This document shows, in pieces, positions 44,953-53,783 of a stretch of 64,000 nucleotides of DNA; the stretch's first letter is position 1; each line of letters starts with the position of its first letter. Under the pieces are notes generated by a model. That model ran no database searches. It was not told the DNA's origin and saw only the letters and a list, made by a program, of their open reading frames with translations. Source of the stretch: Thermosynechococcaceae cyanobacterium Okahandja (GTDB taxonomy: Bacteria; Cyanobacteriota; Cyanobacteriia; Thermosynechococcales; Thermosynechococcaceae); the NCBI GenBank assembly GCA_041530395.1, contig CP136945.1, positions 186,001-250,000 on the forward strand, given 5' to 3'. The position numbers and the translations under genes were made by a program.

Positions 44953-46893
44953 GTGTCTCAACCTAGCCATCGGTTTGATGCCCGCGTTTGGGGGCAATTT
45001 CTCACCATTGCTCAGCCCTACTTCTTTCCCCGCGATCGCCGCGGCAGTAGTGTCATCTTCATTCTGCTGCTATTTCTGGTGATTGCCTTAATGTTTGGGG
45101 TGCTGTTTGGTGTTACGGCAGCGGCCACGTTTGGGTTGAATGCGCTTGCCCCCGAGTTAATGGCGCAAATTGCTGGTGGCCTCATGGAGACCTTCCGTAA
45201 CCTGTGGGCAGCGCCCCTCAGCCGTAGTCTCATTCTTGCGACCGTGATTGTCCCCCTAGGGGTATTTGCCCTTTTACGGCGTGACCTTCTGCCCCGCTGG
45301 CAGGCATGGACACTGCTGGGGTTACTGCTGATGCTGTCCCTGTCGGTCAGTGGCTTGAATGTGATCATTAGCTTTGTGGGGCGGTTTTTCCAAACAGCAC
45401 TGGCGGAAAAAAAAGAACCCGAGTTCTGGCGATTTCTTGGGGTCTATGCCGCGGTCTTTGTGGTGGGCACGCCGATTGTGGTGATCTACCGCTATGTGCG
45501 GGAGTACTTGGGGCTGCGCTGGCGCGATTGGCTCACCCGTCATTTTTTAGATCGCTATTTTCAAAACCGCGCCTACTATACGGTTGAAAACCAAGGTGAC
45601 ATTGACAACCCAGATCAACGGATTACGGAGGATGTGCGCTCCTTTACCCAAACCTCTTTGCAGTTTCTGTTGATCATTCTCAGCGATATTATTGATTTAA
45701 TTGCCTTTAGTGGCATCCTCTGGAGTATTTCCCGTCCCCTGACCCTCACCCTTGGGGGTTATGCCGTCTTCGGAACCATCATCACCGTTCTCATTGGCCA
45801 GCGCTTAATTCGCCTGAACTTTAACCAACTGCGCTGCGAAGCGGATTTCCGTTACGGTCTTGTCCATGTGCGTGACAATGCCGAATCCATTGCTTTTTAC
45901 CGCGGTGAGGCGCAAGAGTCGGTACAGGTGCGTCAGCGGTTCCTTGAGGTGCTACGCAATTTTAATTTGCTGATTGGCTGGCAGCGAAATCTTGACTTTT
46001 TTACCACTGCCTACAACTACTTTGTGGTGATTGTACCGGCGGCGGTGGTGGCTCCCCGCTATTTTGCCGGTGAAATTGATTTTGGTGCCATTAGCCAAGC
46101 GAGCTTTGCCTTTAGCCAAATTTTTAGCTCTCTTTCAATTATTGTGCTCCAGTTTCGGGAGTTGAGTGGCTTTATTGCCGGGATTGAGCGTCTGGCGGAG
46201 TTTAATGATGCCTTGAGTACGTCGCATCTGCCGCCGGAGTCCCCCATCCAAGTGGCGGAAAAGCCCTATATTGCCCTAGAGCACGTGACGGTTGATACCC
46301 CCAATCGCACCCGACGGCTGATTGAGGATGTGACGTTTGCCCTTGAGGCGGGCGAAAGCGTGGTGATTATGGGGCCAAGTGGGGTGGGGAAAAGTTCGAT
46401 GCTGCGGGCGATCGCCGGCCTGTGGCAGAGTGGCAGTGGCTGCATTTATCGACCGCCGATCAGCGAGATTCTCTTTTTGCCGCAGCGCCCCTATATGATC
46501 CTAGGGACGTTACGGACGCAGTTGCTGTATCCGGGGGGCGATCGCCACACGAGTGATGATGCGTTGCTTCATGCCCTTGTTCAGGTGAATTTAGAGCATC
46601 TGCCGGATCGTGTCGGCGGGTTTGATGTGGAACTGGCGTGGGATGATGTGCTCTCCCTTGGCGAACAACAACGCTTAGCGATCGCCCGTCTGTTGCTCAA
46701 TCAACGTCCCTACGCCATTTTGGATGAAGCCACCAGTGCCCTTGACTTAGAGAATGAAAAACGGGTGTACGAGCATATTCAGCGCACGAGCCGTAACTAT
46801 ATCAGCGTTGGTCACCGTGAGAGCCTTGTGCAGTACCACACCTATGTCTTGGAACTCAAAAATAGTAAAGAATGGAGCTTTGCCCCCACCTAG
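44953..46893 (+). CDS. ABC half-transporter, permease fused to ATPase (YddA/SbmA-like)
   Basis: Encodes 646 residues. The first 400 carry about six spans of the ABC_membrane_2 type (SbmA/BacA and peroxisomal ABCD relatives), with NPDQRITEDVRSFTQTSLQF in the cytoplasmic loop. The ATPase domain has Walker A GPSGVGKSSMLRAIAGLW, signature LSLGEQQRLAIARLLL, Walker B YAILDEATSALDLE and H-loop GHRES. Relatives move long-chain acyl-CoAs, B12 or peptides, so the substrate is open. The start is GTG at 44953; TACAAT at 44909-44914 may be its -10. Confidence 0.85.
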   Translation: MSQPSHRFDARVWGQFLTIAQPYFFPRDRRGSSVIFILLLFLVIALMFGVLFGVTAAATFGLNALAPELMAQIAGGLMETFRNLWAAPLSRSLILATVIVPLGVFALLRRDLLPRWQAWTLLGLLLMLSLSVSGLNVIISFVGRFFQTALAEKKEPEFWRFLGVYAAVFVVGTPIVVIYRYVREYLGLRWRDWLTRHFLDRYFQNRAYYTVENQGDIDNPDQRITEDVRSFTQTSLQFLLIILSDIIDLIAFSGILWSISRPLTLTLGGYAVFGTIITVLIGQRLIRLNFNQLRCEADFRYGLVHVRDNAESIAFYRGEAQESVQVRQRFLEVLRNFNLLIGWQRNLDFFTTAYNYFVVIVPAAVVAPRYFAGEIDFGAISQASFAFSQIFSSLSIIVLQFRELSGFIAGIERLAEFNDALSTSHLPPESPIQVAEKPYIALEHVTVDTPNRTRRLIEDVTFALEAGESVVIMGPSGVGKSSMLRAIAGLWQSGSGCIYRPPISEILFLPQRPYMILGTLRTQLLYPGGDRHTSDDALLHALVQVNLEHLPDRVGGFDVELAWDDVLSLGEQQRLAIARLLLNQRPYAILDEATSALDLENEKRVYEHIQRTSRNYISVGHRESLVQYHTYVLELKNSKEWSFAPT

Positions 46894-46911
46894 CACACTT
46901 GCTTTGTGGAT

Positions 46912-46982
46912 GTAGGATAGCCAGTACAGTGCTGTAGCGGCATTGCTGCCATTCGGCCTACACTGAGGGGCAGTCATCCTAC
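46912..46982. other. Nested inverted-repeat element, candidate structured RNA
   Basis: In the 140 bases between the ABC and ATP-grasp genes, three stems nest: GTAGGAT (46912-46918) with ATCCTAC (46976-46982); CAGT (46927-46930) with ACTG (46962-46965) continuing as GTAG (46934-46937) with CTAC (46958-46961); and an inner GGCA/TGCC. This organisation suggests a folded RNA, either a leader of the downstream gene (start 47034) or a small RNA. No family such as a riboswitch is recognised. Confidence 0.4.
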
Positions 46983-47033
46983 CCAAGTTGCTGCCAGTGT
47001 GCAGACATCCTGAGGAACAGTGGAGAGAGGATA

Positions 47034-48467
47034 GTGGAACTTGATCGCTACGACCCCGGTGATTTTTATGATGAGTGGTTTATTGCCCGTGGCCAACCGC
47101 GACCGTTTATTGAACCCCTATTAGAGCGGGCGCGATCGCTCCCCGAAGGAGAGCTAAAGCGGCGGCAAAGGGCGGCGCAACAGGTCATGTTTAATATCGG
47201 CGCCACCTTTACGGTGTATGGGGCGGACGAAGGCACGGAGCGGATTATGCCCTTTGATATTTTGCCGCGCGTGATTCCTGCCCCGGAGTGGCGGATGCTG
47301 GAGCGGGGTCTAAAACAGCGCATTCAGGCTCTCAACTGCTTTATTGAGGATGTCTATGGCTCGCAAAAAATTATTAACGATGGTGTGATTCCGCGAGCAC
47401 TGATTGAGTCAGCCAAGGGCTACCTGCGGGCGTGTCATGATCTGAAACCCCCTGCGGGTATTTGGTGCCACATTACCGGAACAGACCTTGTGCGCGATCG
47501 CGATGGCACGTGGTACGTCCTAGAGGATAATTTACGCTGCCCCTCGGGCATTTCCTACGTGCTGGAAAATCGCCGTGTGATGAAGAGCACGTTTCCCCTT
47601 GTATTTAGGGAACTGGACATTCAGCCCGTAGATGAGTACGCTAGCCACCTGCTAGAAACGCTCCTGAATTTAGCCCCGCCTGGGTTGCCCGATGCCACCG
47701 TGGTCGTGCTCACGCCCGGAATGTATAACTCTGCCTATTTTGAGCATTCGTTTTTAGCGCAGCAGATGGGCGTGACCCTTGTAGAGGGGCGAGATTTGGT
47801 GGTGGCAGATGGGTATTTGCAAATGCGTACCACCAAAGGGTTAAAGCGGGTGGATGTGGTCTATCGCCGTATTGATGATGACTTTATTGATCCGGCAGTC
47901 TTTCGCTCCGATTCGATGCTCGGGGTTGCCGGACTCATGGAGGTGTATCGTCAAGGTCGGGTGGCGATCGCCAATGCCTTGGGCACCGGTGTTGCCGATG
48001 ACAAAGTGATTTATGCCTACGTGCCCCAAATGATCCGCTACTACCTTGGCGAAGACATGCTATTGCCCAACGTGCCCACCTATCTGTGCTGGGAACCCCA
48101 GCAACTCGACTATGTGTTGCACCACTTAGATGAGTTGGTGGTGAAATCTGCCAATGAGTCGGGGGGCTACGGTATGCTAATTGGGCCTCAAGCCACACCC
48201 GAGCAGCGGGCAGAATTTGCCGAACGCATTCAGGCCAACCCCCGCAACTATATTGCCCAACCGACGCTCTCTCTCTCACGGGTGCCCACACTCCTTGGGG
48301 ATGAAATTGTTGGCTGCCACGTGGACTTGCGCCCCTATATCCTCTACGGCAAAGAAATTTACGTGCATCCGGGCGGCCTGACCCGCGTGGCCATGAAGCG
48401 CGGCTCCCTTGTGGTGAACTCCTCCCAAGGCGGCGGCAGCAAAGATACGTGGGTACTCAGCGACTAA
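47034..48467 (+). CDS. Circularly permuted type 2 ATP-grasp protein
   Basis: Encodes 477 residues of the COG2308 family. FDILPRVIPAPEWRMLERGL, IWCHITGTDLVRDRDGTWYV followed by LEDNLRCPSGISYVLENR, and the late segment VKSANESGGYGMLIGP are signatures, the last contributing nucleotide contacts. Members form a non-ribosomal amide ligase-like ATP-grasp with swapped order; they are usually paired with an Alpha-E domain protein and a transglutaminase-like protein in a putative peptide-modification cluster. None of these partners is next door. The GTG at 47034 is preceded by GAGAGAGG. A CheR gene follows after 15 bases. Confidence 0.85.
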   Translation: MELDRYDPGDFYDEWFIARGQPRPFIEPLLERARSLPEGELKRRQRAAQQVMFNIGATFTVYGADEGTERIMPFDILPRVIPAPEWRMLERGLKQRIQALNCFIEDVYGSQKIINDGVIPRALIESAKGYLRACHDLKPPAGIWCHITGTDLVRDRDGTWYVLEDNLRCPSGISYVLENRRVMKSTFPLVFRELDIQPVDEYASHLLETLLNLAPPGLPDATVVVLTPGMYNSAYFEHSFLAQQMGVTLVEGRDLVVADGYLQMRTTKGLKRVDVVYRRIDDDFIDPAVFRSDSMLGVAGLMEVYRQGRVAIANALGTGVADDKVIYAYVPQMIRYYLGEDMLLPNVPTYLCWEPQQLDYVLHHLDELVVKSANESGGYGMLIGPQATPEQRAEFAERIQANPRNYIAQPTLSLSRVPTLLGDEIVGCHVDLRPYILYGKEIYVHPGGLTRVAMKRGSLVVNSSQGGGSKDTWVLSD

Positions 48468-48482
48468 TACACCTCAACCCTC

Positions 48483-49847
48483 ATGGACGATTCATTACTA
48501 GCAGAATTTTTGCAACTCATTCGCCAGCAAACGGGCATTGCCATTCGGGCACAGGATACACCGCAACTGGCCAAGAAACTGCTCAGCCGCTGCCGTGCCC
48601 TTGAGTACCGCCATCCCCGTCAGTATCTTGCCCTCCTTGCCCATCCGGCATCCTTGGCCGCCCAGCAGGAATGGCAGCAGCTTGCGGACCTCATTACCAC
48701 TGGGGAGAGCTACTTTTTTCGTGACCAAGGTCAGATTAAAGTGCTGCGGGAAACGATTTTGCCCCACCTGATTGGCCGCCACCAGGGCGATCGCACCCTC
48801 CGCATTCTGAGTGCAGGCTGCTCCACCGGTGAGGAGATCTATTCCATCGCCATCCTCCTCAAGGAATTGATCCCTGATCCCGACCGCTGGCAACTCCACC
48901 TTGTGGGCTACGATCTCAGTCCACAGGCCATTGCCCAAGCACGAGCCGGGCTGTATGGCCGTTGGTCGTTTCGCGGTATGGATCCCACACTGCAACGGCG
49001 CTACTTTCAGGAAACGCCTCAGGGCTGGGTCATTAATGAAGAGTTGCGGCAGGGGGTACGTTTCCGTTGTGTGAATTTGCTGGCTCCGGAAGAGTACGAT
49101 CTGTTACCCGCCAGCGTTGATCTGATTATTTGTCGTAACGTCTTTATCTATTTTGACAGCACCGCCATTCAGCAAATCTTAGGCACGTTTGTGTCTCTGC
49201 TGCGTCCCCACGGCTATCTGTTAACCGGCCACACCGAACTACAGGGACAAGACATTAGCCCCCTAGACATCCTGAGCTACCCTGAATCGGTAGTGTATCA
49301 ACTGGGCGCTGATCCCCAGCCACCCCAAGCGCCAACGCCACCGCCAATCTCGGCACTAGAGGAAGCCCGTGCCGCCTTTGCTCTACGTAATTACACGCAA
49401 GCCTTAACCCTTGCCCAACAATGGCAAGCCCACCAGCCTAACGATCAGGCCTGTTTACTACTGATGGCGCAAATTTATGCCAATCAAGGGCGCTATACCG
49501 AGGCGATCGCCCTTAGCCAACAACTGCTCCAGCGAGATGCGGCCAACATTGATGCTCTATTACTGCTTGCGCATATTGCCCAAGAGCAACAAAATAAACC
49601 TCTAGCCAAAGATTACCTGCGGCGCATCATTTTTCTTAGCCCAGACACCATTGTGGCCTACGTCGAACTCATTGAACTGCACCTCAGCGAGCAGGAACTT
49701 GATCCCGTTCCGTCGCTACTGGCAACGGCGCAACTGCTGTTGCAGAACTGTCCACCCAATGAAATAATTTCCTTTCATCAAGGTATTACTGTGACCATGT
49801 TGCAACAGTATCTTAAACAACTGACAATCACACCCCTTGCCCCCTAG
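48483..49847 (+). CDS. cheR: CheR-type chemoreceptor methyltransferase with TPR tail
   Basis: Encodes 454 residues. The N-terminal 280 are the CheR methyltransferase: the family helical domain ending in TTGESYFFRDQGQIKVL, the SAM site LSAGCSTGEEIYSIAILL, and LIICRNVFIYFD. The rest is proline linker and TPR-like repeats (e.g. CLLLMAQIYANQGRYTEAIA), which in CheR relatives may target receptors. It methylates glutamates on the MCP to adapt the sensor. It begins 15 bases after the ATP-grasp gene, and the NtcA-like promoter of the taxis operon follows it, so cheR may be transcribed separately. Confidence 0.9.
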   Translation: MDDSLLAEFLQLIRQQTGIAIRAQDTPQLAKKLLSRCRALEYRHPRQYLALLAHPASLAAQQEWQQLADLITTGESYFFRDQGQIKVLRETILPHLIGRHQGDRTLRILSAGCSTGEEIYSIAILLKELIPDPDRWQLHLVGYDLSPQAIAQARAGLYGRWSFRGMDPTLQRRYFQETPQGWVINEELRQGVRFRCVNLLAPEEYDLLPASVDLIICRNVFIYFDSTAIQQILGTFVSLLRPHGYLLTGHTELQGQDISPLDILSYPESVVYQLGADPQPPQAPTPPPISALEEARAAFALRNYTQALTLAQQWQAHQPNDQACLLLMAQIYANQGRYTEAIALSQQLLQRDAANIDALLLLAHIAQEQQNKPLAKDYLRRIIFLSPDTIVAYVELIELHLSEQELDPVPSLLATAQLLLQNCPPNEIISFHQGITVTMLQQYLKQLTITPLAP

Positions 49848-49911
49848 AAGAAGTGTGATATACTTGCCTCGTTATCTAAATACCTGCCGTGTTATCATTA
49901 GCGCCCATAGC

Positions 49912-49956
49912 AGTGTAGTAATTAATACACTACACGTCATTTTATTACTATAAGAT
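49912..49956 (+). promoter_or_regulatory. NtcA-type promoter upstream of the chemosensory operon
   Basis: GTA (49915-49917), 8 bases, TAC (49926-49928) form an NtcA site inside a wider palindrome AGTGTA/TACACT (49912-49917 and 49926-49931). TAAGAT (49951-49956) fits TAN3T, 22 bases after the site. The site centre lies about 41.5 bases before an inferred start near 49963, the canonical activator position, and no -35 is visible. The same layout is seen upstream of urtA. This supports nitrogen control, not proof of it. Confidence 0.65.
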
Positions 49957-50197
49957 AGCTACTAAAGTTCATTAAAGTCAGTTAGGAGCCTAGGCTGTAA
50001 GCCTAATATTGCCTTGTTTTCAATGACTATTTGTAAAGTAGCTTTGTGCAGTTATTAAGCATACTGTCTTTGCGAGCGGGGAAGACTGCGCGATTGAGTA
50101 GTAGTACCACCAGATTAGCAGCACCCAAGAAATAGCGGTTCAGCACCGCTTTGTGGATCGAAAGTTGTCTAGTGTGTTTTGAAAAGGGGGAGTAACC
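49957..50197 (+). other. Long untranslated leader of the chemosensory operon
   Basis: About 235 bases separate the inferred start near 49963 from the ATG at 50198. The leader holds hairpins TAGGCT/AGCCTA (49991-49996 and 50000-50005) and AGCGGT/ACCGCT (50134-50139 and 50145-50150), with no convincing open frame. It may be a structured or regulatory leader. The remaining bases between 49848 and 49911 hold no gene I can see. Confidence 0.4.
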
Positions 50198-51331
50198 ATG
50201 CAAGCCTTTGAAGACGTTCGCCATTCATCAGCAAGTACCCTAGAAGCAGTGATGCCGCTGGCGCAACTGTTGCAGATGCTTCGCGATCAGCAGTTTACAG
50301 GGATTGTGCGGGTGGCTGCCCATGTTCCAGAGACAGGGCGGCACTTAGCCTATCACCTCAGTTTTTACCACGGCAACCTGACCATCGCGGCCAAGGAACT
50401 GCCGACACCGGAAGAGTTATTGCGGCTGCTGGGCAAAATTCTCAAGGTGGGGTTTATGGATACCCTGATGCAGTACGCCCAAAGCCGCACTGCCAATTAT
50501 TCCCATCGAGCGATTCTTGAAGCTGTGGTCAATACCCGCGCCCTTAGTTGGGAGGATATTGAAAAAGCCATTACCGAGCGATTAGTTGTCATCCTAGAAC
50601 GCCTTGCTCCCCACACCTGTACTGTTGAACCCCAGCCCCATCCCGACTGGGATCTCAGCTACGGCGAAATTCCCCATGGCATTAATGCCAACAGCCTATT
50701 AGAGCGCGTTAACAGTCGCAAAACCCTATGGCAGCAGTTGTATCCAGCTATTCCGTCCTTTGAAGCCATTCCCCGTCTGCACGAGGGGGCACTATCAACC
50801 GTTCACCATGAGGCAACGGCACAACACTTACAAGCGTGGGTGAATGGCGAAAACACCATTGCCGATATTGCCGAAAATCTTTATAAAGACTCCCTCGCTT
50901 TAGCCTCCCTTTACCTGCGCTGGGTAAATGATGGCCTGATTGGTTTTGTCACCAACGAGAGCAGTCCGGTAGGGCTGCCCGTTGTTTTAACCGTTGATGA
51001 CAGCCCAATTGTACAGGCGATGATTCGGCGTGCCTTGGGCGATCGCTACGAGGTTATTAGTGCTACCAGTGCGATTGATGCCCTGTCACTGCTAAATAAC
51101 CGGAATGTCTCACTCGTTCTTTTAGATGTAACGATGCCGGAAATTGATGGCTTTGAATTTTGCCGTACCATCCGCAAAATTGAAAAATTTAAGGACATTC
51201 CAGTGATCATGCTAACGGCCAAGGATGGCTTAATTGATCGCGCCAAAGGACATCTAGCAGGCACTAACTACTACCTGACCAAGCCCGTGGATCGAGAGGT
51301 ACTACTCAGTACGATTGAGAAATTTATTTAG
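50198..51331 (+). CDS. PATAN-domain CheY-like response regulator
   Basis: Encodes 377 residues. The N-terminal 240 match the PatA N-terminal (PATAN, DUF4388-like) domain: LAQLLQMLRDQQFTGIVRVA at the start. The C-terminal receiver (about 260-377) has VDDSPIVQAMIRRAL with the acid pocket, VLLDVTMPEIDGFEF with the phospho-accepting aspartate, and YLTKPVD with the lysine. Synechocystis PATAN response regulators (e.g. PixE) can bind the pilus motor PilB1, which suggests output on PilB here. The ATG at 50198 has GGGGGAGT upstream. It leads the operon. Confidence 0.85.
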   Translation: MQAFEDVRHSSASTLEAVMPLAQLLQMLRDQQFTGIVRVAAHVPETGRHLAYHLSFYHGNLTIAAKELPTPEELLRLLGKILKVGFMDTLMQYAQSRTANYSHRAILEAVVNTRALSWEDIEKAITERLVVILERLAPHTCTVEPQPHPDWDLSYGEIPHGINANSLLERVNSRKTLWQQLYPAIPSFEAIPRLHEGALSTVHHEATAQHLQAWVNGENTIADIAENLYKDSLALASLYLRWVNDGLIGFVTNESSPVGLPVVLTVDDSPIVQAMIRRALGDRYEVISATSAIDALSLLNNRNVSLVLLDVTMPEIDGFEFCRTIRKIEKFKDIPVIMLTAKDGLIDRAKGHLAGTNYYLTKPVDREVLLSTIEKFI

Positions 51332-51347
51332 CACTGGCTGCGCACGT

Positions 51348-52373
51348 ATGAACTACTTAACGTTGCGATCGCAGGGGCTAAGTTGTGTGTTGCCCCTATC
51401 GGTGGTGCAAGAACTCATTAACTTACCGGAGCTAACCCTCGTTCCTGAGACACCGGTTGATATTATCGGCATCATGAACGTGCGAGGCGAGCTAGTGCCA
51501 GTGATGCATCTGGGCTGTCGCTTGGGTATAGCTCATCCTCAATGCCACGCCACCGATGTGGTCATTCTCGTTGAGGCACTCGGCCTGCGACTTGGGGTAG
51601 TGGTCAACCAAGTGGAAGATGTCGTGAACATTGACCCTAGCGAGCTGTTGGAGGAACCCGATTACGGTCATCTTGGTGGAGTTAACACGGCCTTTGTAGC
51701 GGGCTTAGCCACGGTTCAAGACGAGTTGGCCATTGTCATTAATGTAGAAACGTTAATTCGAGAACCCGCTGCCGTGGCGGAATTCACTGTGTCTCTGCGT
51801 TCACCAGACCTTGAAGCCTCCCCCCAGTATGATTTCTATGCCCGCTATTGGCCAGCCGCAACCCCTGCGCAGAAAGCACTCTTAAAGGAGCGGCAACAGC
51901 GCCTCAGTCAAGATCAGGAAGATGCCGAGGCACTGGATCAGCAGCTAAGTGTGGGCGTGTTTGAACTGGGGGGCGAGCAATTTGCGGTTCCGTTAACGGA
52001 GATTCGCCAATTTATTGATTTGGGCAATGTTGTCCCCATTCCGGGAGCGCCTCCATTTATTATCGGTCACCTCCCTTTGCAGGGGGAGGTCATCCCTCTT
52101 GTGGATGTTCGCGAACCACTGCGCGTCAAGACATCTGCTATCCCCTTAAAAAAAGCCATCGTTGTCTATGTTAACTCAATCACAATTGCTATTTTAATCC
52201 AAGGAATCCAAGACATCATGACCTATCATTATCAGCAACTGCAACTGAGTTCATTTTTGTCGGTTCATGACAACGGTCATGTGGGTTCAATTATTCAAGA
52301 GGGAAAAGTTATTAAGCTGCTCAATCTCAAGCAATTATTCAGTAAGATGGTGCCATCCTTTGCCGCTGCTTAG
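51348..52373 (+). CDS. cheW: Double CheW-domain adaptor
   Basis: Encodes 341 residues with two CheW domains. The first (about 1-140) shows VVQELINLPELTLVPETPVD and IIGIMNVRGELVPVMHL, the SH3-like CheW core. The second (about 200-340) shows GVFELGGEQFAVPLTEIRQF and IIGHLPLQGEVIPLVDVRE. A charged, coiled linker (KERQQRLSQDQEDAEALDQQ) joins them. CheW bridges the chemoreceptor tip to CheA. The ATG at 51348 is 16 bases after the previous stop. A double CheW allows one protein to hold two array contacts. Confidence 0.9.
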   Translation: MNYLTLRSQGLSCVLPLSVVQELINLPELTLVPETPVDIIGIMNVRGELVPVMHLGCRLGIAHPQCHATDVVILVEALGLRLGVVVNQVEDVVNIDPSELLEEPDYGHLGGVNTAFVAGLATVQDELAIVINVETLIREPAAVAEFTVSLRSPDLEASPQYDFYARYWPAATPAQKALLKERQQRLSQDQEDAEALDQQLSVGVFELGGEQFAVPLTEIRQFIDLGNVVPIPGAPPFIIGHLPLQGEVIPLVDVREPLRVKTSAIPLKKAIVVYVNSITIAILIQGIQDIMTYHYQQLQLSSFLSVHDNGHVGSIIQEGKVIKLLNLKQLFSKMVPSFAAA

Positions 52374-52424
52374 GCTGTATCGTTATATGATTTATGTCAT
52401 TTGTAACATCTGTGAGGAGTCTTC

Positions 52425-53768
52425 ATGCGTATTCGTTATCAACTGTATTCTCTGATTGGTGCCATTTCCTTTATGGCCTTGACCAGCTTAGGGGTCGTTC
52501 TATTTAACCGTGCAGGGGACGAAGCCCTTGTAGTGAATGAAGCGGGCTTAGTGCGGGGGGGCAGCCAGCGCATTTTTAAGCTACGCCTTGCTGGGAACAG
52601 TATTGATGAATTAGCTGCTCGCAACGAGCGCCGAATTAATGCCCTGATCAATGGCGATGCTGAAATGGGGATTCCAGCCGCACGGGATCCCCAGTTTCGC
52701 AACCTGATGTTACAGGTACAATCCGAGTGGCAACAACTAAAACAGCAATTGCAGCAACCTCAAATTAATGTTGCACAACTCATCGAGGATAGTGAAGCAT
52801 TTTTTAAGCTCACGGATGAGGCCGTCAAAGCAGCAGAATTGGCGGCTAAAGCAAGTGAGGAACAAAATAAATTGATTGAAATCGTCCTCGTCTTTATAGA
52901 AATCATATTGGTTGTTACTGTAGCTTTAATTATTAACCGCATTATCACCTTACTATCACGCCTGTCGAGTCAAATTGCGACCTCGTCGAACGAAACGGCA
53001 GCGGCTCTAGCTGAACAAGAAAAAGTGATTGCCCAACAGGCGGCCTCGGTGAACCAAACAACCACCACCATGGAAGAACTCGGAGCCTCCTCGCGGCAGT
53101 CCGCCGAGCAAGCCGAAGCTTCCTCCGCAGGTGCTAAGCAAGCCATGGAACTAGCCACCTATGGCAAAGAAACGGTGCAGCGAACGGTTGCCGGCATTGA
53201 CACCCTAAAAGGGAATGTGATGGCGATCGCCGAGAAAATCATGCAACTGAGCGAGCAAACCACTCAAGTCACCGCTATTTCTGAGTTGGTGGCGGATATT
53301 GCCAACCAAACCAACATTCTTGCCCTCAATGCGGCTGTCGAAGCAGCCCGAGCAGGAGAGCACGGCAAGGGCTTTTCCGTTGTGGCGCAGGAAGTGCGCA
53401 AACTAGCGGATCAAAGTAAAAAATCGGCAGAAAAAATTACCACCCTCATTCGTGAAGTCCAAGGTGCCATGAACAGCACCGTGATGGTGACCGATGAGGG
53501 TATGAAAGCCACCAATGAGTGTGCAAAGCTAGCCCATGACACCTCCGAGACGTTTGCCACGATCGCCAACGCCATTGATGCGGTTCATTTGAACAGCCAG
53601 CAGATTGCCCTCAGTTCTAAACAGCAGGCGGTAGGGGTGCAGCAGGCCATTTCTGCGATGAATGCCATTAACTTGGGTGCGCAGGAAACGTCCACCAGTG
53701 TGTCGCAGATTAAGACCGCGACCCAGCAGCTTGTTGAAGCCGCTCAAACATTGCAAAGTACCATATAG
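52425..53768 (+). CDS. Methyl-accepting chemotaxis protein with PilJ/NarX-like sensor
   Basis: Encodes 447 residues. TM1 is about residues 7-27 and TM2 about 150-170, enclosing a helical sensor of about 120 residues. At 38-49 the motif [12 protein letters not shown] matches the N-x-A-G-x-x-R-x-x-S-x-R P-box of PilJ and NarX/NarQ domains, which bind nitrate; a later W102 in VQSEWQQL also fits PilJ. No HAMP domain is evident, so signalling passes from TM2 into the long coiled coil. The tip is [20 protein letters not shown]. The ATG at 52425 has a good GGAG nearby. It lies inside the operon. Confidence 0.9.
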   Translation: MRIRYQLYSLIGAISFMALTSLGVVLFNRAGDEALVVNEAGLVRGGSQRIFKLRLAGNSIDELAARNERRINALINGDAEMGIPAARDPQFRNLMLQVQSEWQQLKQQLQQPQINVAQLIEDSEAFFKLTDEAVKAAELAAKASEEQNKLIEIVLVFIEIILVVTVALIINRIITLLSRLSSQIATSSNETAAALAEQEKVIAQQAASVNQTTTTMEELGASSRQSAEQAEASSAGAKQAMELATYGKETVQRTVAGIDTLKGNVMAIAEKIMQLSEQTTQVTAISELVADIANQTNILALNAAVEAARAGEHGKGFSVVAQEVRKLADQSKKSAEKITTLIREVQGAMNSTVMVTDEGMKATNECAKLAHDTSETFATIANAIDAVHLNSQQIALSSKQQAVGVQQAISAMNAINLGAQETSTSVSQIKTATQQLVEAAQTLQSTI

Positions 53769-53783
53769 TGCCTAATAGTACCT

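Noticed and set aside
46912-46930. GTA...TAC pair resembling an NtcA site before the ATP-grasp gene
   Set aside because: The spacer is 10 bases, not 8, and no TAN3T box lies at the right distance.
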